Below, in pieces: positions 30,716-38,456 of a DNA stretch of 42,095 nt; positions within the stretch are counted from its first letter, which is position 1, and every line of letters starts with the position of its first letter. Both the position numbers and the translations under genes were made by a program. The stretch comes from Synergistaceae bacterium (lineage in GTDB: Bacteria > Synergistota > Synergistia > Synergistales > Aminobacteriaceae): assembly GCA_017446055.1 (NCBI GenBank), contig JAFSRQ010000011.1, positions 1 to 42,095 of the forward strand, in the 5' to 3' direction. The notes beneath the pieces were generated by a model, which had not been told where the DNA came from, made no database searches, and saw only the letters and a list, made by a program, of their open reading frames with translations.

Positions 30716-31603
30716 CTACAGAAGCCCCTGTTCCTTCATGAGTGAGTACAGCTTTTCACGGTGTCCGGCCTCCATCGGCACAAGCGGAAGCCTCAAGTAA
30801 TCCTCACAGAATCCCATCGCTGACATAGCGGCCTTGGCGGGAATCGGGTTGGTCTCGCAGAAGAGCGCGTTGATGAGCGGAAGATACCTGCACTGCAATT
30901 CCGCCGCACCCTTAACGTCCCCGGCGAAGAAACGCTCGCATATCTCCATCGTCTGACGGGGGGCAGGGTTCGACAGCACCGAGATCACTCCCAGCCCGCC
31001 CATAGCGAGAATCGGCACAATCTGGTCGTCGTTGCCCGAATACACGTCCATCCTGTCGCCTATGAGCTGGAACGTCTCAACTATCTTGCTGATGTTGGAG
31101 TTCGCTTCCTTGATGCCCTGAATCATTGGGTGGTATGAGAGCTTCTCGTAGGTTGACGGCTCAATGTTTATGCCTGTTCTTGACGGGACGTTGTAGAGGA
31201 TGATGGGTTTTGTTGACGAGTCTGCGATTGTCTCATACATTTTGACGAGTCCGCCCTGTGTCGTCTTGTTGTAGTACGGGGTAACGCAGAGCATAGCGTC
31301 CGCCCCGGCATCACAGCAGTACTTCGTGAGCTGGACAGCATAACGCGTGTCATTCGAGCCAGTTGCGGCAATTACAACGCACCTTCCTGCGATTCTGTCG
31401 ACCGCGTACTTCACGACGGCTTTATGCTCGGTGTCGTCGAGGGTTGAGCCTTCACCGGTTGTGCCTGCGATTACGAGGGCGTTGATACCCTGCTCACACT
31501 GCCAGTCGATTAGCCGTCCGAAAGCGTCATAGTCGACACCCTGAGCGTTCATAGGGGTGATGAGGGCTGTTGCTACCCCGCGGAAAATGGGCTTGTCAGT
31601 CAT
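30716..31603 (-). CDS. dapA: 4-hydroxy-tetrahydrodipicolinate synthase
   Basis: The 295-residue aldolase condenses pyruvate with aspartate semialdehyde. Visible motifs are GVATALITPMN near residues 9-19, AGTTGEGSTLDDTEH near 44, VTPYYNKTTQGG with the catalytic tyrosine near 134, YNVPSRTGINI, and GIKEANSN with the Schiff-base lysine near 163. ACAAGGAGGATATTCTT upstream fixes the ATG at 31603; the open frame's earlier start would lie within the leader terminator. It is the first gene of the operon dapA-dapB-dapH-deacetylase-lysC and is preceded by an apparent attenuator. Confidence 0.95.
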   Translation of the reverse strand: MTDKPIFRGVATALITPMNAQGVDYDAFGRLIDWQCEQGINALVIAGTTGEGSTLDDTEHKAVVKYAVDRIAGRCVVIAATGSNDTRYAVQLTKYCCDAGADAMLCVTPYYNKTTQGGLVKMYETIADSSTKPIILYNVPSRTGINIEPSTYEKLSYHPMIQGIKEANSNISKIVETFQLIGDRMDVYSGNDDQIVPILAMGGLGVISVLSNPAPRQTMEICERFFAGDVKGAAELQCRYLPLINALFCETNPIPAKAAMSAMGFCEDYLRLPLVPMEAGHREKLYSLMKEQGLL

Positions 31604-31632
31604 AAGAATATCCTCCTTGTCATTATGCGCAC

Positions 31633-31665
31633 AAAAAAGACCGCCCACCTTGTGAATGAGCGGCC
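31633..31665 (-). terminator. Leader terminator upstream of dapA (attenuator)
   Basis: On the minus strand GGCCGC (31665-31660) pairs with GCGGTC (31644-31639), followed by TTTTTT. It lies 30 nt before dapA and after its promoter, so it must be read through for expression. Its loop sequence TCATTCACAAGG (31659-31648) is complementary, with one bulged A, to CCTTAGTGAATGA (31710-31698) in the leader, which could form an alternative structure. Confidence 0.65.
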
Positions 31666-31704
31666 CTTGTCGTATGCGTACTGATTGTGATTATCCGTCA
31701 TTCA

Positions 31705-31794
31705 CTAAGGCAAAACGACACAATCACGCTTTATCTTGAGTGATGACGCACGGAAAGACACAGCCACATACAGCGGCGAAAATTTTGCTGGCAT
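31705..31794 (-). CDS. Putative 29-residue leader peptide of the dap operon
   Basis: ATG 31794 has AAGGGAG 9 nt upstream and opens 29 codons: MPAKFSPLYVAVSF, then RASSLKIKRDC and VVLP. Three lysines are present, two close together (AAG ATA AAG), ending 18 nt before the CCTTAG that carries the stop. The stop codon lies in the 5' arm of the possible antiterminator. A ribosome paused at the lysine codons would leave that arm free; one reaching the stop would cover it. This fits lysine-responsive attenuation, although the lysine codons are few. Confidence 0.5.
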   Translation of the reverse strand: MPAKFSPLYVAVSFRASSLKIKRDCVVLP

Positions 31795-31837
31795 GAAACT
31801 ATGCTCCCTTCTGTGTTGTATGGAATAATCGCGGGAA

Positions 31838-31866
31838 ATTGTAGCGGTGAAAATATATTCTGTCAA
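31838..31866 (-). promoter_or_regulatory. Promoter of the dap operon
   Basis: A perfect TTGACA (31866-31861), 17-bp spacer and TACAAT (31843-31838) give a strong sigma-70-type promoter. The predicted start near 31831 yields a leader of about 228 nt before dapA. Confidence 0.8.
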
Positions 31867-31892
31867 CTTTGCGGTCATGAACGGAGGTTAAT

Positions 31893-31921
31893 TTGACACA
31901 GCAAACTTTACGTGTTTTAAT
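31893..31921 (+). promoter_or_regulatory. Promoter of the large surface protein gene
   Basis: TTGACA (31893-31898), a 17-bp spacer and TTTAAT (31916-31921) point rightward, divergent from the dapA promoter with 26 bp between the two -35 boxes. AAGGAGA and the ATG follow 25-41 nt later. Confidence 0.65.
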
Positions 31922-31961
31922 TACCCAACAATCCATATTATACGCAAGGAGATGCAATGCC

Positions 31962-34900
31962 ATGAACAAGGCAGGCAAGTTGTTGTGCGCACTGTCTCTA
32001 GTTTTCTTGCTGACTGGGGCAGGATTTGCGGCGGACTACGTGTATGTTACTACAAACATGACGTGGGCGGAATTTTACGCGGGGGAAGTGGGAGCTTCGT
32101 CAGCTGATTTACTGTCAGCGGGGCTTGATGCTATAAGCTCGCCTACAGCAAGAGTCGCCGACAGGTTCACCCAGCTCACAAGCGAGTCTAATGACATCGG
32201 CGGAAGAGACATCACAGGGGTAAAAGACGTACAGGTGAGAATGCCTCAGGAAGTCTATGACACTTTGGCGGATAAGTCGCGCTACACTGTGAGCAGTACA
32301 GCATTTGACGAGTACAAAGAGATGAATGCTGACGGCTCATTCGGAAAAATGGTTACGGAGACTCAAAACGTTTCTGACGCTGTGATAACCGTATCAGCTC
32401 CTGGTACTTGGGGGAATTATGTCCTCGACATTCAGAGCGTTGACGTAACACTAGGCAGCGGTGATACCCGTTACTATCTCGGCGCGCTGATAGAGACTTC
32501 TGACGGCGAAATCTACGGCATGAGGCACAACAATAACCTCTGGTTCAACGCTAAGGATATGGCTTTGTCGGTGAAAGAGTTTGTCGAGCCTCACGGACTT
32601 TCACGCAGCTACAAATACACTTCCGACATGGCCGGGAAAACTATCACATCAATAACATACATGCTCAAAGACAGACCTGATGTTGTGCTGACCGGGCTGA
32701 ATGTTTACCTCAAGGAGCAGACAAGCGCGGACGTGTCAGCTTCGGGAAATGTGAAGTCAGGAGCAAACATTCCTGTGAGTCTCACCTTCTCGAATGTCCC
32801 TGACGATGCAGGCTATTCACTGTCATCCGTAACATACATCCCTGAAGGAGGAAACCGCCGTAACAGACAGACTATCACAGCCTACACATATTCCGGCGGC
32901 ACACTTACGCTCCCGGAGTGCAAAGCAGGAACTTACACAGCCACATTCACGAGCGGCGTTTACGCGGACATATCAGCAACTTTCACCGCAACAGACTATT
33001 ACGCGACAGCAAACATGACCTGGGCGGAGTTCTACGCTGGCGAGACTGGTCAGCCATCCTCAGAGCTTCTCGCGGCCGGGCTTGACGCTGTCAGCACTCC
33101 TACTGTGGGACATCTCTCACGCTTCCCGCTTCTTTGGGGCGCAACTTCGCCAGACTATGACGGCACGGTGATTTCCGGCGAAAAGTCCGTGCAGGTGAGA
33201 ATGACGGGGGATGTCTACAATTCTCTTGCCGACAAATCACGCTACACGTTCAGCGATGAGGCGTTCACCGAGTATAAGACAGTCAGCGCGGACGGCTCAT
33301 TCGGGGCAATGTTGACTGAGACAGTGAAAGCGTCAGGCGCAAAAGTATCACTCGCAACGGGAGACTCGGCACGCTGGGGGCATTACGTCATCAGCGTATC
33401 AGGCGTGAGCATAGACATAGGCACAAGCGGAGACAAAATAGCCCGGAATTACCGCGGTGTTCTCCTTGAGACTTCCGACGGGAAAATCTACGGCATGAGG
33501 CACGACAATAACATCTGGAGCAACACTGATATAGCCTTCACCGTCAGCGAAAACTACACCGAGCCACACGGGCAGGGCGTGAAGAGATTCCACAAGTACA
33601 CAAGCGACATGGCCGGGAAAACCATCACCAAGATTACCTACATGCTGGAAGGGCTTCCTGATGTCGTCATTGAGAGCCTCGACCTATACGTCAAGCCCAT
33701 AACAAGCGCGAGCGTTAAGCCTGAGACTGTTTACCCCGCCGGAAGCAACGTGCCGGTGAAGTTCGTGTTCTCGGACGTGCCTGATGACGCGGGATATACT
33801 CTGTCGTCAGTCTCACAGGGCTCAGGGAGGAACAGCAAGGCCATAACCGATTACACATATGCTGACGGAGTCCTGACAATAGCCGGGAATCTCGAACCCG
33901 GGACGTACTCGGCAACCTTCACGAGTGGGAAATACGCGGACATCTCAGCGGCTGTGAACGTGATGAAGTTCGCCACAACCAATATGACATGGGCAGAGTT
34001 TTACGCGGGCGAGGTAGGAATTGCTTCTGCTGACTTGCTCACGGCAGGACTCGACGCAATATCATCACCGACAGCACGAGTCGCCAACCGTTTCACCCAG
34101 CTCACCAGCGAATCCAACGACATTGGCGGGCGCGACATCACCGGGGTGAAGGCGGTGCAGGTTGCGTTCACGACACAGGCGGCGTATCAGGCTCTCAGCA
34201 ACGACTCCCGCTTCACGTTCACGGATGAAGTCTTCACGCAGTACAAGGCGGTGAACTCTGACGGCACATTCGGGACGATGGTTAGTGAGACAAAGACAAT
34301 CGCAAGTGCTGACGTAACACTCTCCAGCGGTGCAAGCTCAACATGGGGAAGCTACATGCTCAACATCACCGGGCTTGAGGAACTCGTGATTTCCAGCGGG
34401 GACGAGAATTATTACCTAGGGGCTGTGCTTGAGACTTCTGACGGGGCGAAATACGGTCTCCGCCACAACAATAACCTCTGGTTCAGCGCAGGAACAGTAG
34501 CGGCAACAGTGAATGACAAGTACGCAGAGCCTCACGGGGTAACACGCGGCTACAAGTACACGGCAGCCCTCGAAGGAAAGACAGTAACGCGGATTACCTT
34601 CCTCCTCAAGAACCAGCCGAGCGCGGTCGTGAACTGCTCAGTCCTCCTAAAGAAGATGACCGACTCAACCGTAGCAGTATCATCTGACGTGAAAGCGGGC
34701 GTTAATGTCCCGGTATCCTTCACGTTCGGGAATCTCCCTGAAGGCGCAACCTACACACTGAAGGCGTTATATTCCGGGACAGGGCGCGGACATACCCCCA
34801 TCACGGATTACACGTACACGGACGGGACTCTTGTGGTTGACGGGACTCTTCCGGCCGGACGCTATCAGGCCATTTTCGGGACGGATGACTACGCGGATAT

Positions 34901-37238
34901 AGGCGTGGTGTTCGAGGTTGAGGACACGTACCACTACGCTACAACCGATATGACCTGGGCGGAGTTCTATGCGGGTGAACTTGGCGAGGCTTCCGCTGAC
35001 CTGTATACTGCCGGGCTGGACGCAATATCTTCACCAACAGCGAGAGTCGCGACGAGATTCACACAGCTCACCAGCGAGTCCAACGACATCGGAGGAAGAA
35101 GCATCACAGGAGTCGCGGCGGTTCACGTGAGAATGAATGAGACGGTCTACCAGGCCATGAGCAATGACTCACGGTTCACGTTCACGGATGAGGCATTCAC
35201 TGAGTACAAGGACGCTGACGCAGGCGGGTCATTCGGGGCTATGGTTACTGAGACCCACGTTCAGGAGGGCGCGAAGGTATCACTGACTTCACCGGGAACT
35301 TGGGGCGACTATCAGCTCTCAGTCTCAAGCATAGATGTAACAGTCTCAAGCGGCGATGAGTATTACTACCTCGGCGCAATCATAGAGACCTCGGACGGCA
35401 AACTTTACGCCATGCGCCACAACAATAACCTGTGGTTCAGCGCGAAGGATATTGCTTTGTCGACCGCTGAATTTGTCGAGCCTCACGGTGTATCACGCAA
35501 CTATGCTTACACTTCCGACATGGAGGGCAAGACTGTCACCCGTATCACCTACATGCTGAAGGATTTACCTGATGAGATAGTGAGCTGTGATGTGTTCCTG
35601 AAGCTGAAGACCTCCGCGAGTGTCGCACCCAAATACGAGGACGGCTATCACGCTTTCATGGCCTGGACGAATCTGGAAGTCCCGCTCACGTTCACCAACA
35701 TCCCGGCAAGCGCGGACTACAAGCTCTCAGGCGTAACATCCGGCACAGGCCGCAGCCGTAAGGCAGTCCCAGGATGCACGATGTCGGGCGATGTCCTCAC
35801 GATTTCCGGCGATGTGGGCGAGGGTACGTACACGGCGACATTCACGGATGACACCTACGCGAACATCTCAGCGACAATCAGAGTGTACACGACCAGCGCA
35901 AACAGCAAGATCATATCAGCCGACAAGAACGCCGCGGGACTCTCATTCCTCCTCACACCAGCAGGAGTCAGCGACGCAACGGACGCGGTTCTCAGCGCGC
36001 AGAATTTCGCCAACGCCACAGATTATACGGTGATAGACAGCAACGACACAGCACCCTACACGGCTGGCGATAACCAGATTGCCGGGTCAGGCTTCACGCT
36101 GAATGTTGCGCTTAAGGACGTTCCTTCGGGCAAGCGGGGCATTCTCGGCTTCAGCCACATGTTCACGATTACCCCGGCCAGCATCGGCCAGAATGATTTT
36201 GCGGCCATGATGAGCAAAGTTACCGCGCTTCCTGATGTCGCTTACGGCTGGAGAGTCCCAACAGGTGAACAGCTCAGGGACATGGGGCTAATCATTGTGG
36301 GAGTTTACCCGGACGGAGTATCACGCGACATTACCGGGTACGTTTCGAGCGGGCTTCTTCCTTCTGACGGAGCAATAATGATGTCGTTCGGGACTGTTCT
36401 TGTTGACCGTGAATTTACCCCCTCCGAGGAAGGCAAAGTGTACGCTCTCTCGGACGAAGGCGAGGGTACTATGAGTGATGGTGCGTTTGACGGAAGACTT
36501 ACAGCCACATGGTACGTGAGGACACCCGGCGGCAGTTCAGGCGGTGATGCGTACTCCGAAGACGTGAGGCCGACTCCGACTCCTGTATCACCAGACACAA
36601 GACCGACTCCGGCTCCCACATCGCCCGACAATACACCGATTCCTGCTCCTGTGTCCCCAGACAGGACTCCGGCTGTGAACACCGACACAGTAACACCTAC
36701 AGCCCCGGCAGTAGCACTCACTGACACTAAGAAGGCTGATATTACGTCCGCACTCGGAAAGCTGTCCGCAAAAGTAACAGGCACAACAGAAGTAGCACAG
36801 CTCCCGGCAGCGGCTCTGATTGGGACTCAGTCAGCAACAAGCACAGACTCGGCGGTGTACCTTCCTGTTATCGAGGTCAGCGAGTCGAAAGTGTATGTAT
36901 TCGGCGTATCACTGGACAAGTTTGCGGTGAATGAACCGATATACTGGCGGTCAAACGCTGTGGACAAGGTTACGGGAGATTTCCTGAGCGCGTCTGATGA
37001 GGAGGAAGCGGTGATCTTCATGGACGACAGCGGCGAGGAAGTCAGCACAGTCCCGGCGAACAAGCACGTGAATGTTGCGGCGTATCTTGAGACGGGCAGG
37101 ACGTATTTCCCGGAAGTTACGACTACAGCGGAACAGGCCGAAAATCCTGGGTTGGTCGGCTCGTCAGGCAGCGGATGCAACGCGGGAATGTCAGCAATAA
37201 TTCTCGGACTGGCATTCGTTCTCATGAGGAAAAAGTAG
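31962..37238 (+). CDS. Large surface protein: four Tp47-like repeats and Synerg-CTERM tail
   Basis: The 1758-residue protein has an N-terminal signal peptide (MNKAGKLLCALSLVFLLTGA, cleavage near GFAA). Four repeats of about 320 residues start near residues 28, 345, 668 and 990; each opens NMTWAEFYAGE or a variant and contains an ETSDGxxYGxRHxNNxW-type motif and an EPHG motif. This pattern resembles Treponema Tp47-like domains of gut surface proteins. After about 1305 comes a non-repeated region, a proline/threonine linker (PTPTPVSPDTRPTPAPTSPD), a last domain, and the GSSGSGCNAG, hydrophobic, RKK sorting tail. AAGGAGA supports ATG 31962 rather than the open frame's upstream start. Function is unknown; an adhesin or envelope scaffold is plausible. 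Confidence 0.88.
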   Translation: MNKAGKLLCALSLVFLLTGAGFAADYVYVTTNMTWAEFYAGEVGASSADLLSAGLDAISSPTARVADRFTQLTSESNDIGGRDITGVKDVQVRMPQEVYDTLADKSRYTVSSTAFDEYKEMNADGSFGKMVTETQNVSDAVITVSAPGTWGNYVLDIQSVDVTLGSGDTRYYLGALIETSDGEIYGMRHNNNLWFNAKDMALSVKEFVEPHGLSRSYKYTSDMAGKTITSITYMLKDRPDVVLTGLNVYLKEQTSADVSASGNVKSGANIPVSLTFSNVPDDAGYSLSSVTYIPEGGNRRNRQTITAYTYSGGTLTLPECKAGTYTATFTSGVYADISATFTATDYYATANMTWAEFYAGETGQPSSELLAAGLDAVSTPTVGHLSRFPLLWGATSPDYDGTVISGEKSVQVRMTGDVYNSLADKSRYTFSDEAFTEYKTVSADGSFGAMLTETVKASGAKVSLATGDSARWGHYVISVSGVSIDIGTSGDKIARNYRGVLLETSDGKIYGMRHDNNIWSNTDIAFTVSENYTEPHGQGVKRFHKYTSDMAGKTITKITYMLEGLPDVVIESLDLYVKPITSASVKPETVYPAGSNVPVKFVFSDVPDDAGYTLSSVSQGSGRNSKAITDYTYADGVLTIAGNLEPGTYSATFTSGKYADISAAVNVMKFATTNMTWAEFYAGEVGIASADLLTAGLDAISSPTARVANRFTQLTSESNDIGGRDITGVKAVQVAFTTQAAYQALSNDSRFTFTDEVFTQYKAVNSDGTFGTMVSETKTIASADVTLSSGASSTWGSYMLNITGLEELVISSGDENYYLGAVLETSDGAKYGLRHNNNLWFSAGTVAATVNDKYAEPHGVTRGYKYTAALEGKTVTRITFLLKNQPSAVVNCSVLLKKMTDSTVAVSSDVKAGVNVPVSFTFGNLPEGATYTLKALYSGTGRGHTPITDYTYTDGTLVVDGTLPAGRYQAIFGTDDYADIGVVFEVEDTYHYATTDMTWAEFYAGELGEASADLYTAGLDAISSPTARVATRFTQLTSESNDIGGRSITGVAAVHVRMNETVYQAMSNDSRFTFTDEAFTEYKDADAGGSFGAMVTETHVQEGAKVSLTSPGTWGDYQLSVSSIDVTVSSGDEYYYLGAIIETSDGKLYAMRHNNNLWFSAKDIALSTAEFVEPHGVSRNYAYTSDMEGKTVTRITYMLKDLPDEIVSCDVFLKLKTSASVAPKYEDGYHAFMAWTNLEVPLTFTNIPASADYKLSGVTSGTGRSRKAVPGCTMSGDVLTISGDVGEGTYTATFTDDTYANISATIRVYTTSANSKIISADKNAAGLSFLLTPAGVSDATDAVLSAQNFANATDYTVIDSNDTAPYTAGDNQIAGSGFTLNVALKDVPSGKRGILGFSHMFTITPASIGQNDFAAMMSKVTALPDVAYGWRVPTGEQLRDMGLIIVGVYPDGVSRDITGYVSSGLLPSDGAIMMSFGTVLVDREFTPSEEGKVYALSDEGEGTMSDGAFDGRLTATWYVRTPGGSSGGDAYSEDVRPTPTPVSPDTRPTPAPTSPDNTPIPAPVSPDRTPAVNTDTVTPTAPAVALTDTKKADITSALGKLSAKVTGTTEVAQLPAAALIGTQSATSTDSAVYLPVIEVSESKVYVFGVSLDKFAVNEPIYWRSNAVDKVTGDFLSASDEEEAVIFMDDSGEEVSTVPANKHVNVAAYLETGRTYFPEVTTTAEQAENPGLVGSSGSGCNAGMSAIILGLAFVLMRKK

Positions 37239-37271
37239 CACATAAAAGTTTTACGCGCAGATTTCGTGAAA

Positions 37272-37307
37272 GGAGTCTCCCCTTGATTGCGGGGGCTTCT
37301 TTTTTTG
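37272..37307 (+). terminator. Terminator after the surface protein gene
   Basis: An imperfect hairpin (GGAGTCTCCCC, 8-nt loop, GGGGGCTTC) is followed by a run of T residues. It lies 33 nt past the stop codon. Confidence 0.75.
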
Positions 37308-37373
37308 CTGACTGAGTATATAAATTCGGAGGAAAAAATTTGTGTGAGGGCATAACAAAAAGACAAAGATTTA

Positions 37374-37382
37374 TGCTATAAT
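37374..37382 (+). promoter_or_regulatory. Extended -10 promoter for the pilin-like gene
   Basis: TGCTATAAT at 37374-37382 is a perfect extended -10. No strong -35 is seen 17 bp upstream. The start would be near 37389, leaving a leader of about 215 nt before the pilin ATG. Confidence 0.6.
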
Positions 37383-37388
37383 CTATTT

Positions 37389-37604
37389 ATCGAATATTTA
37401 GCGCACATAATCGTGCATAGCATTTTCTTTGTCCTGTAAGAATTATATCACAAGACAAGTAAAGCGTGAATTGGTTATGTGCAAAATTTCCTCAAAATCC
37501 GCGAAAAATTATCGTTGAGAGTGTGCGGTGAGAGTCCGTACAAGGGAGCTGAGTGCATGATAGGCGGGCATTCAGGAAGAAAAAACATAGGGAGGAAAAT
37601 AGCA
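37389..37604 (+). other. Long 5' leader of the pilin-like gene with two hairpins
   Basis: The leader contains one inverted repeat, TTGTCCTGT (37429-37437) against ACAAGACAA (37450-37458), and a compact hairpin GTGCGG (37523-37528) with CCGTAC (37536-37541). A long open frame runs through it in phase with the pilin, but no typical ribosome binding site supports an upstream start. I could not match it to a riboswitch class, including c-di-GMP classes I and II. Confidence 0.35.
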
Positions 37605-38297
37605 ATGAAGAAAGCACGTAAAGGCTTCACGCTCGTGGAACTGTTAATCGTTGTGGCGATTCTGGCGATACTGTCAGCAACAATGATGGTATCAATGAGC
37701 GGAGTAACAGCAAAAGCAAAGGCTTCATCAATAGCGGCAAATCTGGATGCGTGCCGTGCGGCGGCGATTCTGTACTATGCAAAACACGGAGACGAACAGG
37801 GTTTTGCTGACACAACTACAACAACTATGCTGGAAGCAGAACTGTCCATGTGGTCAGAAATGAAAGGCAAGGCGAATACAGAGGGTTCAACTGATGGCGA
37901 TACCATTTACTACATTGCAGGAACTACTAGTGCAACAAGTGCTCCTGACAAGTGGGCAGTCAAAGTAGATTTCAGCAATGACCCCGAAGCAGATGCTATA
38001 GCCAAAGCACTCAAGAACATAAAGGGATATTCAAGCATTACTACTACAGCTTTTGCGGGAGATGGTGTATTTGACTTTTTGGGGGCGACTCCGGCATATG
38101 CTGCTGATGCAACTGTAACGAGTACTACGAGCTTATGCATGACTCTCATCACGGGCAAAATCACAGTTCTTACAGCTAGCGATACCTCCACTTTCACAGA
38201 AGATTCGGCATCGGCAACTGAAGAGACGACAAACACCAACACTACCACCTCAACCAACACTATACCAACAGGAGCACCCGACCAGCCCGCAGCCTAA
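37605..38297 (+). CDS. Type IV pilin-like/pseudopilin protein with S/T-rich tail
   Basis: The 230-residue protein has a class III signal peptide: MKKARKG, then FTLVELLIVVAILAILSATM, with glutamate at mature position 5 and cleavage after the glycine. The globular part includes CRAAAILYYAKHGDEQG and YYIAG. The last 40 residues are almost only S, T, N, E and P (EETTNTNTTTSTNTIPTGAP), unusual for pilins and a possible glycosylation region. GGGAGG is 9 nt upstream of the ATG. No assembly genes are adjacent, and terminators flank the gene. It could be a minor pilin, a competence pseudopilin or a secretion pseudopilin. Confidence 0.8.
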   Translation: MKKARKGFTLVELLIVVAILAILSATMMVSMSGVTAKAKASSIAANLDACRAAAILYYAKHGDEQGFADTTTTTMLEAELSMWSEMKGKANTEGSTDGDTIYYIAGTTSATSAPDKWAVKVDFSNDPEADAIAKALKNIKGYSSITTTAFAGDGVFDFLGATPAYAADATVTSTTSLCMTLITGKITVLTASDTSTFTEDSASATEETTNTNTTTSTNTIPTGAPDQPAA

Positions 38298-38337
38298 CCC
38301 CACACGATAAAAGCAGCCAACAAAACCTATGCGCAAG

Positions 38338-38377
38338 GAGAGTCCCCCAACGCCTATTACGGGGACTCTCTTCTCTT
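38338..38377 (+). terminator. Terminator after the pilin-like gene
   Basis: Arms GAGAGTCCCC (38338-38347) and GGGGACTCTC (38361-38370) are perfect 10-bp complements around a 13-nt loop and are followed by TTCTCTT. It lies 40 nt past the stop codon. Confidence 0.75.
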
Positions 38378-38456
38378 ATTTCACGGACTCTTGCGCCGAC
38401 AGTCAATCACAACTATACTCACAGCAAATTCCACGAAAGGATTGATACTCTAATCT

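Noticed and set aside
31633..31831. Lysine riboswitch (L-box) upstream of dapA
   Set aside because: The leader has the right position and a terminator, but I could not find the conserved L-box core sequences. A leader ORF with its own ribosome binding site fits better. A covariance-model search for the lysine riboswitch would settle it.
36305..36784. Leftward 159-codon frame inside the surface protein gene
   Set aside because: It lies opposite the repetitive proline/threonine linker, where low complexity creates open antisense frames; no promoter or ribosome binding site supports it.
37389..37604. c-di-GMP or cobalamin riboswitch ahead of the pilin gene
   Set aside because: Some short strings (GCGAAAA, GGTGAGAGTCC) recall these classes, but the ordered conserved cores are missing.
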